Shown: positions 7,974 through 15,688 of the stretch, piece by piece
Layout of the letters: each line of letters opens with the position of its first letter
Position numbering within the stretch: position 1 is the stretch's first letter
DNA from: Bradyrhizobium sp. cir1
GTDB lineage: Bacteria > Pseudomonadota > Alphaproteobacteria > Rhizobiales > Xanthobacteraceae
DNA: 64,000 nucleotides
Reading direction: 5' to 3'
Assembly (NCBI RefSeq): GCF_014198245.1
Contig: NZ_JACIHE010000005.1
Location: 124,001-188,000 of the forward strand
Notes under the pieces: generated by a model
Told to the model about the DNA's origin: nothing
What the model saw: only the letters and a program-made list of their open reading frames with translations
Database searches by the model: none
Position numbers and translations under genes: made by a program

Positions 7974-8975
7974 CTATTCCGCCGCGGCCTGGAACGGGCC
8001 GAGATCTCCGAATGGGATCGTGGTGGCCAGCATGTCGGCGAGCACCCCGAAGTCGGAGGCGACTTGCGCAAAGCGCGGGCTGCGCTCGCGCCGCCGCTCG
8101 TCCATGTAGATCGCGCGGTTGAGCTCGAGCTGCACCGCGTGCAGGCCGCTTGCGGGGTTGCCGTAATGCTCGGTGATGAAGCCGCCGGCGTAGGGCTTGT
8201 TGCGGCCGATCGAATAGCCGAGCCCGCCCATGGTCTCCTCGACCCTGTCGGGCAGAAGCGGCGTGCAGCTGGTGCCGTAGCGGTCGCCGATCACGACGTC
8301 GGGCCGGCGCGGCTCGTCCCTGCTCACGCCGACCGAGGGCATCGAATGGCAATCGACCAGCACCACGGTGCCGAACATCTGGTGCACCTTGTTGATGAGC
8401 CGGCGCAGTGCGCGATGATAGGGCTTGTAGAGCGTCTCGATCCGCCCCAGCGCATCGTCGACCAGGATGCGCTCGCGATAGATCTCCTGGCCGTCCCCGA
8501 CCACGCGCGGAATGGTGCCGAGGCCGCCGGCGACCCGCATCGAGCGGGTGTTGGCAAAGCTCGGCAGGCGCCCGCTGAACATGCGGGGGTCGAGCTCATA
8601 GGGCTCGCGGTTCACGTCGACATAGGAGCGCGGAAAGTTGACCCGCACGGTCGGAAAGCCGCGCGCGCTCAAATGGCCGATCAGCTCGTCCATGAACGAG
8701 TCTTCCGAGCGCCGCAGCGTCGGCAGGTCGATCCTGGATGCGGCGAGAAATTCGTCCGGATAGGTCGAGCCGGAATGGGGCGAGTTGAAGATGACAGGCG
8801 CGCGCCATTCGGCGGGCTCCACGATCTCGAAGGCTGGCGACAGCTCGCCGTCAAACCGGGTCATCTTCTCAGGCTTCGTCCCATACTGAGGCTTCGCCCC
8901 CTTTGGCGCCGCACGATCCGGCATGGCCCCGGATCGAATGATTCGGCCGGTCGAGCGGCTCTTATGTGTCGTCAT
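7974..8975 (-). CDS. N-formylglutamate amidohydrolase family protein
   Basis: A predicted 333-residue cytosolic hydrolase. Key family segments are VIFNSPHSGSTYPDEFL (metal-binding His), DSFMDELIGHLSARGF, and VVLVDCHSMPSVG; NKPYAGGFITEHYG follows near the C-terminus. N-formylglutamate amidohydrolase (HutG) releases formate and glutamate in histidine breakdown, but no other hut genes are near, so the true substrate may be another N-formyl amino acid. The start is uncertain: ATGs at 8975 and 8864 are both in frame and the conserved domain begins only around the latter. It is divergent from cpdR, an arrangement I recognise from rhizobia. Confidence 0.8.
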   Translation of the reverse strand: MTTHKSRSTGRIIRSGAMPDRAAPKGAKPQYGTKPEKMTRFDGELSPAFEIVEPAEWRAPVIFNSPHSGSTYPDEFLAASRIDLPTLRRSEDSFMDELIGHLSARGFPTVRVNFPRSYVDVNREPYELDPRMFSGRLPSFANTRSMRVAGGLGTIPRVVGDGQEIYRERILVDDALGRIETLYKPYHRALRRLINKVHQMFGTVVLVDCHSMPSVGVSRDEPRRPDVVIGDRYGTSCTPLLPDRVEETMGGLGYSIGRNKPYAGGFITEHYGNPASGLHAVQLELNRAIYMDERRRERSPRFAQVASDFGVLADMLATTIPFGDLGPFQAAAE

Positions 8976-9216
8976 TGTCCGGAATCGCAACCATTCTGCC
9001 AAGCGAAAAGATGTGATGGACGCTGGAACATGTCTTAACCCTGCGGGCATCGGGGCGGGGACCGGTTCGTCCGGCTCGATTGATTCGGAGCCCGTTCGGG
9101 TTCACAAGGAGCCGGCAGCGCGTGCTGCCGAGGGTAAAGATTTTCACCCCAAATTTACCCTCTGTCGGGCTAACTGACCTCTGCTGATATCCTCTGGGGA
9201 TTCGACGTTTCCTGCC

Positions 9217-9576
9217 ATGCCAAAGATCCTGCTCGCCGAAGACGACAACGACATGCGCCGTTTCCTGGTCAAGGCGCTGGAAAACGCCGGTTTTCAGGTC
9301 TCGTCCCATGACAACGGCATGGCTGCCTATCAGCGGCTGCGGGAAGAGCCGTTCGAGATGCTGCTGACCGACATCGTGATGCCGGAGATGGACGGCATCG
9401 AGCTTGCCCGCCGGGCCTCGGAACTCGACCCCGACATCAAGATCATGTTCATCACCGGCTTCGCCGCGGTCGCCCTGAACTCGGATTCGGACGCCCCCAA
9501 GAACGCCAAGGTGCTGTCCAAGCCCGTTCACTTGCGCGAATTGGTCAGCGAAGTGAACAAGATGCTGGCGGCCTAA
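9217..9576 (+). CDS. cpdR: CpdR-like single-domain response regulator
   Basis: A 119-residue receiver domain with no output domain. The acidic pocket is in LLAEDDNDMRRF, the phospho-acceptor Asp52 is in LLTDIVMPEMDG, the conserved Thr is in MFITGFAAV, and the Lys is in LSKPVHL. In Caulobacter and rhizobia CpdR, when unphosphorylated, delivers cell-cycle proteins to the ClpXP protease and is controlled by the CckA-ChpT phosphorelay. Length and near-complete resemblance to rhizobial CpdR make the call firm. The gene lies between the amidohydrolase and tRNA-Val. Confidence 0.9.
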   Translation: MPKILLAEDDNDMRRFLVKALENAGFQVSSHDNGMAAYQRLREEPFEMLLTDIVMPEMDGIELARRASELDPDIKIMFITGFAAVALNSDSDAPKNAKVLSKPVHLRELVSEVNKMLAA

Positions 9577-9601
9577 ATCGGCCCCGTTCCGTCCTTGCGC
9601 C

Positions 9602-9628
9602 GGGTCCCCTGAGCCGTTATAGGGACCC
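9602..9628. other. hairpin after cpdR
   Basis: GGGTCCC (9602-9608) pairs with GGGACCC (9622-9628) across a 13-base loop. There is no T tract, so it is a weak terminator candidate or an RNA 3'-end stabiliser. Confidence 0.3.
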
Positions 9629-9648
9629 CACCGATGAAATGACCTCTA

Positions 9649-9723
9649 GGGCACGTAGCTCAGCGGGAGAGCACTACCTTGACATGGTAGGGGTCACAGG
9701 TTCGATCCCTGTCGTGCCCACCA
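9649..9723 (+). tRNA. tRNA-Val (GAC)
   Basis: A full cloverleaf can be drawn. The acceptor stem GGGCACG (9649-9655) pairs with CGTGCCC (9713-9719), then discriminator A and an encoded CCA (9721-9723). The D arm is GCTCAGCGGGAGAGC, and the anticodon stem CTACC...GGTAG encloses TTGACAT with anticodon GAC. The T arm is ACAGG TTCGATC CCTGT. It marks the left edge of the accessory block and is a common type of integration target. Confidence 0.97.
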
Positions 9724-10140
9724 TCTTCTTCAACGACTTAGGCGCCCCGCGCCTGCGGCCTGAAGGGGTGGTTTCCACGAAATTTCCACGAGGGCCCATT
9801 TCGGTGCGGGCTGCCCCGTCCAGATCAGGCTGGCTGCCCAAATGCGGGCGCTCGGTTTCCAGTTCTCTGGAGAGGGATGCCGAAGCATAGCCTCGCTTCC
9901 CCCACGTTACTCCGAAGGTAACGCAGAAGGCTGCGTGCTCTATCCCGATCATCGCTTCGGCCTGAGCCATCACTGGTGCGCACAATGCGGCTGGAGATGC
10001 GGCAGCGCATCTTAGGGACGCTCTTCATTTGATCTCCAGCGAAGCCCTTCTTTGCTCGTTCCTGAAGATCGTTGACCTACGTCAAGCTGAACCAAAATCG
10101 AGACTGCTAATGTGGCTTATCCGAAAACGGCGGTGCGGCT
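9724..10140. other. intergenic region after tRNA-Val with a FixK-type box
   Basis: No gene is supported in these 417 bases. Open frames here have no start with a ribosome site, and one includes the tRNA itself. No integrase remnant is recognisable. The only feature seen is the palindromic box at 10072-10085. Confidence 0.6.
10072..10085 (+). promoter_or_regulatory. FixK/FNR-type box
   Basis: TTGACCTACGTCAA, a perfect TTGA-N6-TCAA palindrome. Its centre is 62 bases before the cytochrome c start at 10141, which fits a -41.5 activator site with a short leader. Confidence 0.75.
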
Positions 10141-10587
10141 ATGATTTGGTGCCTGAAATGGTTGATGATTGCCGGCCTTGCCGCTGGATTTGCGGGTGCG
10201 GCTCAGGCCGAAGACGTCGACATCGGTAAGTCGGAATTTCAGTCTTCGTGCGCGAGCTGTCATGGTGTTGATGGAAAGGGCAAAGGGCCCGTCAGCGGGC
10301 AGCTTAAGGTATCGCCCTCAGATTTGACGGTGCTGGCCAAGAACAACAACGGCGTCTTTCCAACGAACGCTGTGTATGAAACCATCTATGGATCGAAGGC
10401 CCTTCCCGCTCATGGCACTCGTGAAATGCCAATTTGGGGGGAGCGGTTCAATCCCATTGTCAACTTGCCTCACTATGTTGATCCCTACTATTGGAACAAG
10501 GCTGGACCGGAGCAAAGCCCGGAAGTTGTCGTACGAACACGCATCCTGGCTGTTATCGATTATCTGAATCGTATTCAGCACGAGTAG
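10141..10587 (+). CDS. periplasmic class I cytochrome c
   Basis: A 148-residue secreted monoheme cytochrome. Residues 1-23 are a signal peptide (cleavage near AAQAE). The heme-attachment motif CASCH is at residues 37-41 followed by GVDGKGKGP, and Met96 in TREMPIWGE is the likely sixth ligand. It would carry electrons in the periplasm, perhaps to a terminal oxidase or reductase. The upstream FixK-type box predicts induction at low oxygen. The ATG at 10141 starts directly at the signal peptide; its ribosome site is weak. It is convergent with the transporter gene that ends at 10631. Confidence 0.9.
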   Translation: MIWCLKWLMIAGLAAGFAGAAQAEDVDIGKSEFQSSCASCHGVDGKGKGPVSGQLKVSPSDLTVLAKNNNGVFPTNAVYETIYGSKALPAHGTREMPIWGERFNPIVNLPHYVDPYYWNKAGPEQSPEVVVRTRILAVIDYLNRIQHE

Positions 10588-10630
10588 CAACCAACGAACA
10601 GCTTTGTTGACGAGAAGCCGCCGCGCCAAG

Positions 10631-11743
10631 TCAGGAGCGTATCGAGCTTGGCTTGTCATCCCGGGGGTAATCGATCTTGTCCAGCGCGAGAAGCAGCGAC
10701 GCGACGCGGTTCGCCGACGCAGCCCATTCCGCCAGACGTGGATAGTTGTCCGTGAACCAGCTGCAGGCGCTCTGGACTACGACGAACGCCGCTGCCGCCT
10801 GAACGACCTCGCCGAGGAGCATCGTGCCGGCAACGTATTTCGGCGTGCAGAGCAGTAACCCGATCACCGGTGTCAGCAGCGAATTGGTGTGGGTAATGAC
10901 TGTCAGGCGCATGAGCTGCCAGCAATAATCCAGCCACGCGGCAATCACGGCCTTGAGGGCGGGGCGAATGGTGCGGATTCCATCCTCGCCTTCCGGTCCG
11001 GGCGCCACGCCCTCTCCACGTTCGCGCACATGGGTCCCGATGGCCCTCAACTGGGCTTCAGCCCGCTTGTTCTCCTCCAGCACGTGCGTCAGCCGGCGGC
11101 CGATCAGCATCGTTGTGGCCGCCACGACGATCGAATAGATGACGACCGCGACCACCAGATACCCTGGGATGGTCACAGCGAGGCTCGCTGCTTCTATCGT
11201 GAGGTTGCCTCCAACCACCCAGAGGATGCCGATAAAGGTGGCTGCAGTCAGCACGGAGGCGACAAGCCCGAGAATGAGGTCGACCGGGAGGTCCGTTGCC
11301 AGCCTGCCGTCCTCGGCGATCCGATATTCGGGCGCCTGATAGTCTCCCGCCACGAAGTTCAGTCGCACGAAGCGATTCCGCTCCAGCCAGTAGCGGTAGA
11401 GCTCGTCGCTGAGCCACGCCCTCCATGTCCTCTGCAGCGTCATCCGCCCCCATACCGAGAAGACGGCGAGGGACAGGCTGGCCGCGGCGAGCGGGATGAA
11501 TCGCATCGCCTGGTTCAGGAGCTCCTTGCCGTCCTTGCGCTCGACGGCGTTGAAGAAATCGCGGTTCCAGAAGTTCAGCGAATACTGCGTCAGCAATTGC
11601 AGAAGCACCGTCGCAATGAGCAGCACGGTGAGGAGCCATGCCCAGCCTGCCGACTTGCCAGCCCAGAAGCCGCGAGCGCCTCTCCAGAAGCGGAGCAGCA
11701 ACTTCCGTTCGCCAGGCGATCGGTATCCGACGCTGCTAGGCAT
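10631..11743 (-). CDS. YddA/SbmA-like ABC transporter membrane domain lacking an ATPase
   Basis: A 370-residue membrane protein. The N-terminal helices, WRAWLSDELYRYWLERNRF, NFVAGDYQAPEYRIAED and the helical core match the membrane half of the YddA/ABCD-type exporters related to SbmA/BacA. The reading frame stops at about residue 370, just where the ATP-binding domain normally begins; no Walker A, signature or Walker B motif follows, and only 43 bases separate it from the convergent cytochrome gene. Either it works like SbmA/BacA, which has no ATPase, or it is a truncated remnant. The ATG at 11743 overlaps the pfkB stop (ATGCCTAG), so the two are translationally coupled. A TTG at 11755 is an alternative start. 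Confidence 0.8.
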   Translation of the reverse strand: MPSSVGYRSPGERKLLLRFWRGARGFWAGKSAGWAWLLTVLLIATVLLQLLTQYSLNFWNRDFFNAVERKDGKELLNQAMRFIPLAAASLSLAVFSVWGRMTLQRTWRAWLSDELYRYWLERNRFVRLNFVAGDYQAPEYRIAEDGRLATDLPVDLILGLVASVLTAATFIGILWVVGGNLTIEAASLAVTIPGYLVVAVVIYSIVVAATTMLIGRRLTHVLEENKRAEAQLRAIGTHVRERGEGVAPGPEGEDGIRTIRPALKAVIAAWLDYCWQLMRLTVITHTNSLLTPVIGLLLCTPKYVAGTMLLGEVVQAAAAFVVVQSACSWFTDNYPRLAEWAASANRVASLLLALDKIDYPRDDKPSSIRS

Positions 11744-12701
11744 GGTAGCCGGCAATAGCTGTTATGGTCACACCCGCTGCGAGGCGATGAACGTCAGCTC
11801 CTAGGCAAAGCTCCGTTCCGGGATTGAGCAGCGCCGCCGAGCCGCCGGCAACACCATAGCGCAGGGCAGTATCGAGGGTGTCGCCACTGGCCAGGCTCGA
11901 CACCATTGCCCCAAGGAAGCTGTCGCCGGCCCCCGAGACGCTGACGGGCTCGATGGGAAGGCCATTCGCACGCAAGGCGATGTCGCGCGTCAGGAGCAAG
12001 GCCCCGCCGGGGCCCATGGAGAGCGCAATGATCTCGATGCGATAGCGGTCGAGCAGGCGCCGACCGGCCTCCAAAAGCGAAGGCTCGTCGGCGCAGCTGA
12101 TCCCGGCGAGCTCCTGAAACTCCCGAAGATTGGGCTTGATGAGATAGACACCCGCGTCCAGCGCGGATTTGAGCGAAGCACCGGATGTATCCACGATGAC
12201 CTTGGCGGTCCCTTTCGACGCTCGAGCGACCTTGCCGTAGAAATCAGCCGGTGCCCCGGGGGGCAGGCTGCCACTTGCGATGACGAACGCTGCCTGCGGA
12301 CTGACGCGCGAAATTGCGTCGAGGCACTGCTGCCACTCAAACTCCTTGAGGAAGGCGCCCGGGAACACCAGTCGAAACTGCTCCCGGCTTGTCTCGTCGA
12401 AAACGGTGATGTCTTCGCGGGTGTCGTGCGATGTCGGGATCACGATGCTGCGCACGAACTCGCGTTCAACCAGCGCAGCCAGGGTCTGCCCGGTTGCGCC
12501 GCCGGCGGGATAGATTGCGGTCGCTTCAAGGCCGAGCCGATTTAGGACTCGGGCCACATTGATTCCGCCTCCGCCGGGATCGCGCCGAGCCTCGGCGCAG
12601 CGCATTTTCGTGTAGGGCACCATCTTCTTGACCGAGGTCGAGATATCGACAGCCGGATTGATGGTCAGGGTCACGATTTCGAGTTGCGGTATCTCAGCCA
12701 A
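11736..12701 (-). CDS. pfkB: PfkB-type phosphofructokinase (1-phosphofructokinase/hexose kinase family)
   Basis: A 321-residue ribokinase-superfamily kinase. LTINPAVDISTSV and PGGGGINVARVL are the N-terminal substrate-binding segments of the E. coli PfkB/FruK/LacC group, and VSGAGDSFLGAMVS near the C-terminus holds the catalytic Asp and anion hole. It should phosphorylate fructose 6-phosphate (or fructose 1-phosphate or tagatose 6-phosphate). The start is TTG at 12701, chosen because GGAGG lies nine bases upstream and no better ATG exists. It overlaps the downstream transporter gene and lies 113 bases below the GH1 gene on the same strand, so GH1-pfkB-transporter may be one operon. Confidence 0.88.
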   Translation of the reverse strand: MAEIPQLEIVTLTINPAVDISTSVKKMVPYTKMRCAEARRDPGGGGINVARVLNRLGLEATAIYPAGGATGQTLAALVEREFVRSIVIPTSHDTREDITVFDETSREQFRLVFPGAFLKEFEWQQCLDAISRVSPQAAFVIASGSLPPGAPADFYGKVARASKGTAKVIVDTSGASLKSALDAGVYLIKPNLREFQELAGISCADEPSLLEAGRRLLDRYRIEIIALSMGPGGALLLTRDIALRANGLPIEPVSVSGAGDSFLGAMVSSLASGDTLDTALRYGVAGGSAALLNPGTELCLGADVHRLAAGVTITAIAGYHA

Positions 12702-12814
12702 GGCCTTCGACCTCCATCAGGTTGCGAAGGCCGACGAACGCGACGTCGTCATCCAGAATGAGACAGGCTGGTATCGGTTCAAGGAATTTCGGAGCCTCCC
12801 CGAAGTTGCTTTCA

Positions 12815-14149
12815 TCATGGCTGCATCGCCCTGATCAGCCCGGCATACCAGCCGAAAGACGATTTCGGGGTTCGCTGCAGCGACGCATAGTCAATGTATG
12901 TCAGGCCGAACCTGATGCTGTATCCGGAGTCCCATTCGAAGTTGTCGAGCAGCGACCAGACGAAATAGCCACGAACATCGACGCCGCCGGAAGCGGCTTC
13001 GTTCATCGCGTCGATATAGGCCTTCAAGAACTCAATCCGGCCCGGGTCGAACACCGCACCAGTCTGGTCGGGCTGGCCGTAGTCGCCGTAGCCATTCTCG
13101 AGTACGTAGATAGGGAGGCCATACCGTGCGTGTACATCCCGCAGCGTCTGACTGAAAGCGTCGGGATCGATCGGCCATCCAATCGGGGTCAAGGGAACGG
13201 TGGGCGGCTTGTCGCCAAAATCGTAGCCCAGCATCGAATCCGCACGCGCCTTCACGTAGACCGGGCTGTAGTGGTTCAGTCCAAACCAGTCGAGCGGGCG
13301 GCAAATCCGCGTCAGGTCACCTGCCTGCATATGCGGTTCGATCGCCGCGCGCATCGATAGCGGATACTCGCCGCGGCATTGCGGATCCGGGAAGGCCGCA
13401 TTCCAGTACACATCGAGGCGTGCTGCGGCCGCGGCATCGGCTTCGCTTGTACTGGAAGGCCGGCATGGCTGCCGATTATGGATACAGCCAATTGACGCGT
13501 TGATCACGTTAGCACGGAGCACATCCACCGCCGCCCCGTGTGCGAGATTGATGTTGTGGATCATGCGGTGGAGCATGTCCTCGCTGCTGCGATCCCGCTT
13601 GCCGAGCGAACGGCTGAACAGGCTGAACATCGACGGCTCGTTGAATGTCGCAAAGCGCTTGATCCGGTCGCCAAAGCGCGCCGCGATCAGAGCCGCATAG
13701 TCGGCGAACCACACGGCCGACTCCCGATTGAGCCAGCCGCCGCGCTCCTCCAGGGCCTGGGGCAGGTCCCAATGATACAGGCACAGCCACGGTTCGATAC
13801 CGGCGGCCAAGAGCTCGTTGATCAGCCGGTCATAGAATGAAAGGCCGGCCTCGTTGGCGGATCCGCGTCCCAGCGGCAGAACGCGTGGCCAGGCAACCGA
13901 GAACCGGTACGCCCGCACGCCCAGTGTCTTCATGAGGCCGACATCTTCGCGGTAGCGATGATAGTGATCACATGCGACGTCGCCGGTATCGTGGTTCTTG
14001 ATTGCACCGGTCCGACAATAGACGTCCCAAATGCTTGGTCGGCGCCCGTCCTCCTGCGTTGCCCCTTCGATCTGGAAGCTGGAGGTGGAAACGCCCCAGA
14101 TAAAATCGGGGCGCAGGCTGGCGGTGTTCGGCAGTTGCGTTGTCGGCAT
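12815..14149 (-). CDS. glycoside hydrolase family 1 beta-glucosidase
   Basis: A 444-residue cytosolic (beta/alpha)8-barrel glycosidase with no signal peptide. FIWGVSTSSFQIEGA and RPSIWDVYC are the GH1 N-terminus, the acid/base Glu171 is in TFNEPS, and the nucleophile Glu351 is in VLENGYGD, where the usual Thr before ENG is Leu. WSLLDNFEWDSGYSIRFGL and the aglycone region follow. It would cleave beta-glucosides or beta-galactosides to free sugars. It is divergent from the agarase-like gene across a region with one FixK-type box, and sits upstream of pfkB, which could use the released hexose after phosphorylation and isomerisation. Confidence 0.92.
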   Translation of the reverse strand: MPTTQLPNTASLRPDFIWGVSTSSFQIEGATQEDGRRPSIWDVYCRTGAIKNHDTGDVACDHYHRYREDVGLMKTLGVRAYRFSVAWPRVLPLGRGSANEAGLSFYDRLINELLAAGIEPWLCLYHWDLPQALEERGGWLNRESAVWFADYAALIAARFGDRIKRFATFNEPSMFSLFSRSLGKRDRSSEDMLHRMIHNINLAHGAAVDVLRANVINASIGCIHNRQPCRPSSTSEADAAAAARLDVYWNAAFPDPQCRGEYPLSMRAAIEPHMQAGDLTRICRPLDWFGLNHYSPVYVKARADSMLGYDFGDKPPTVPLTPIGWPIDPDAFSQTLRDVHARYGLPIYVLENGYGDYGQPDQTGAVFDPGRIEFLKAYIDAMNEAASGGVDVRGYFVWSLLDNFEWDSGYSIRFGLTYIDYASLQRTPKSSFGWYAGLIRAMQP

Positions 14150-14254
14150 GGACGACCTGCTTGGTCCTGCCCGATCAGCGACCGGGCTGCGCGGTCAGAT
14201 CTCAGGCGCGTTGTCTTCCTGCGATATTGGTAGTCATGCTGGTTCCAGGTGGTA

Positions 14255-14268
14255 TTGAGATAAGTCAA
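14255..14268. promoter_or_regulatory. FixK/FNR-type box
   Basis: TTGAGATAAGTCAA, a perfect TTGA-N6-TCAA palindrome in the divergent region. Its centre is about 66 bases before the plus-strand start at 14327 and 112 before the GH1 start at 14149. Confidence 0.72.
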
Positions 14269-14326
14269 GAAGCCAGAGCCGGGCCGTGCGAGGATTAAAT
14301 CCTGGACTATTGCTGGGGGTCCGCGC

Positions 14327-15667
14327 TTGCGAAGAACGAAATGGGGAGGGGTGGTCGACGAAGGCCTCAGCGGAAGCGGTTTCTTCCGCGTTGCCGAGTT
14401 CGACGGTGTGTTCTGGCTCGTCGATCCTGATGGCGGCCGATTTCTCTCGAAGGGGGTCAATACGGTCCGCTTCGATCAGGATCGCATCGGCGGGACGGAG
14501 CGTGTGCCTTACGCCGAGGCTTGCCGCGCCAAGTACGGCAGCCTGGGGATCTGGCGCGCCGCTGCGTCCGACCGGCTGGCAAGCTGGCAATTCAACACGG
14601 TCGGCTGCTGGTCAGACGAACTCGTCGCCAGTTCGGGATCACATTTGCTGGCAAGTGCGCCGACCGCTGAGCTCGGTGCGTCCTTCCGCTTGCACCGGCG
14701 CGATCAGATCTTTCCGGATGTCTTCGATCCCGAATTCTGGGAGCATATCCGTGCAAGCGCCGATCAACGTTGCAGGCATCGGCGCAATGATCCCGGCTTG
14801 CTCGGCACCTTCATCGACAACGAACTCTACTGGTCACCCGACTGGCGCGGGACCGACGAGCTGCTGACGCTATTTTTGAACTTGCCGTCTCATCGTCCGG
14901 GCAGGGTTGCCGCCATCTCGGGCCTGCAGGCGCACTATCGAGAATTTGCTCAATTCAATGCGGTATGGCGCACGCAGGCGCGATCTTGGGAGGAGCTCGG
15001 CAGGATCGAACATGTCGTGGCGCCGTTTGTCAGACTCCGGCCCTGCGCCTTGAACGATGCGCTCGAGACCAAGGCCAACCTGGCAGATCCCGCCCGCGAG
15101 GCCTTCTCGGCAGATTGCGATGCCTTCGTGGCCGTCGTGGCCGACAAGTATTTCGAACTGGGCGTCTCGGCAATCAAGGCGGCCGATCCCAACCATCTCG
15201 TGATCGGGTCCCGGTTCGGCTATCAGCCATTGGTAGGCGTAATCGCCGCGGCCGGTCGCCATCTCGATGTGATCTCCTTCAATTGCTACGAGTTCGACCC
15301 CGGTCCGGCCATCGATGCTTATGCCACAACCGGAAAGCCAAGCCTGATTTCCGAATTCTCCTTCCGCGGTGACGACTCAGGCTTGCCAAATACCAGCGGG
15401 GCGGGGCCACGGCTGGCCACTCAGCTCGACCGTGCCCGGGCTTTCGAGGGGTATGTCGCGGCAGCTCTCAGCAAGCCGAATGTAGTCGGCTACCATTGGT
15501 TCGAGCATGCCGATCAGCCAGCGCAGGGGCGTTTTGACGGCGAAAACTCGAACTTTGGCACGGTGACCATCGACGACCAGGTCTATGACGAGCTGACGAA
15601 GGCGATGACCAGGGTCAACGCCGCGGCTGAGCGTATCCATGCCGCAGCCGTTCCAGCTGCAATCTGA
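14327..15667 (+). CDS. agarase-like clan GH-A glycoside hydrolase
   Basis: A 446-residue protein without a signal peptide. WLVDPDGGRFLSKGVNTV is the opening strand typical of GH50/agarase-like and related GH-A hydrolases. Glu166 in GTFIDNELYW is the likely acid/base and Glu343 in SLISEFSFRG the likely nucleophile; DVISFNCYEF and VGYHWFEHAD line the barrel. The natural substrate is not known; annotation as agarase would be by homology only. The TTG start at 14327 is chosen because GGGGG lies eight bases upstream and the FixK-type box is then 66 bases away; a GTG at 14351 is the alternative. It is convergent with ppsA. Confidence 0.75.
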   Translation: MRRTKWGGVVDEGLSGSGFFRVAEFDGVFWLVDPDGGRFLSKGVNTVRFDQDRIGGTERVPYAEACRAKYGSLGIWRAAASDRLASWQFNTVGCWSDELVASSGSHLLASAPTAELGASFRLHRRDQIFPDVFDPEFWEHIRASADQRCRHRRNDPGLLGTFIDNELYWSPDWRGTDELLTLFLNLPSHRPGRVAAISGLQAHYREFAQFNAVWRTQARSWEELGRIEHVVAPFVRLRPCALNDALETKANLADPAREAFSADCDAFVAVVADKYFELGVSAIKAADPNHLVIGSRFGYQPLVGVIAAAGRHLDVISFNCYEFDPGPAIDAYATTGKPSLISEFSFRGDDSGLPNTSGAGPRLATQLDRARAFEGYVAAALSKPNVVGYHWFEHADQPAQGRFDGENSNFGTVTIDDQVYDELTKAMTRVNAAAERIHAAAVPAAI

Positions 15668-15688
15668 TCGTTAAAGGAACGGAAGGCG

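Noticed and set aside
9639..9985. Open frames across tRNA-Val, one ending in the sequence TGIEPVTPTMSR
   Set aside because: This peptide is a well-known artefact of translating a tRNA on the opposite strand; the frames have no ribosome site and overlap the tRNA.
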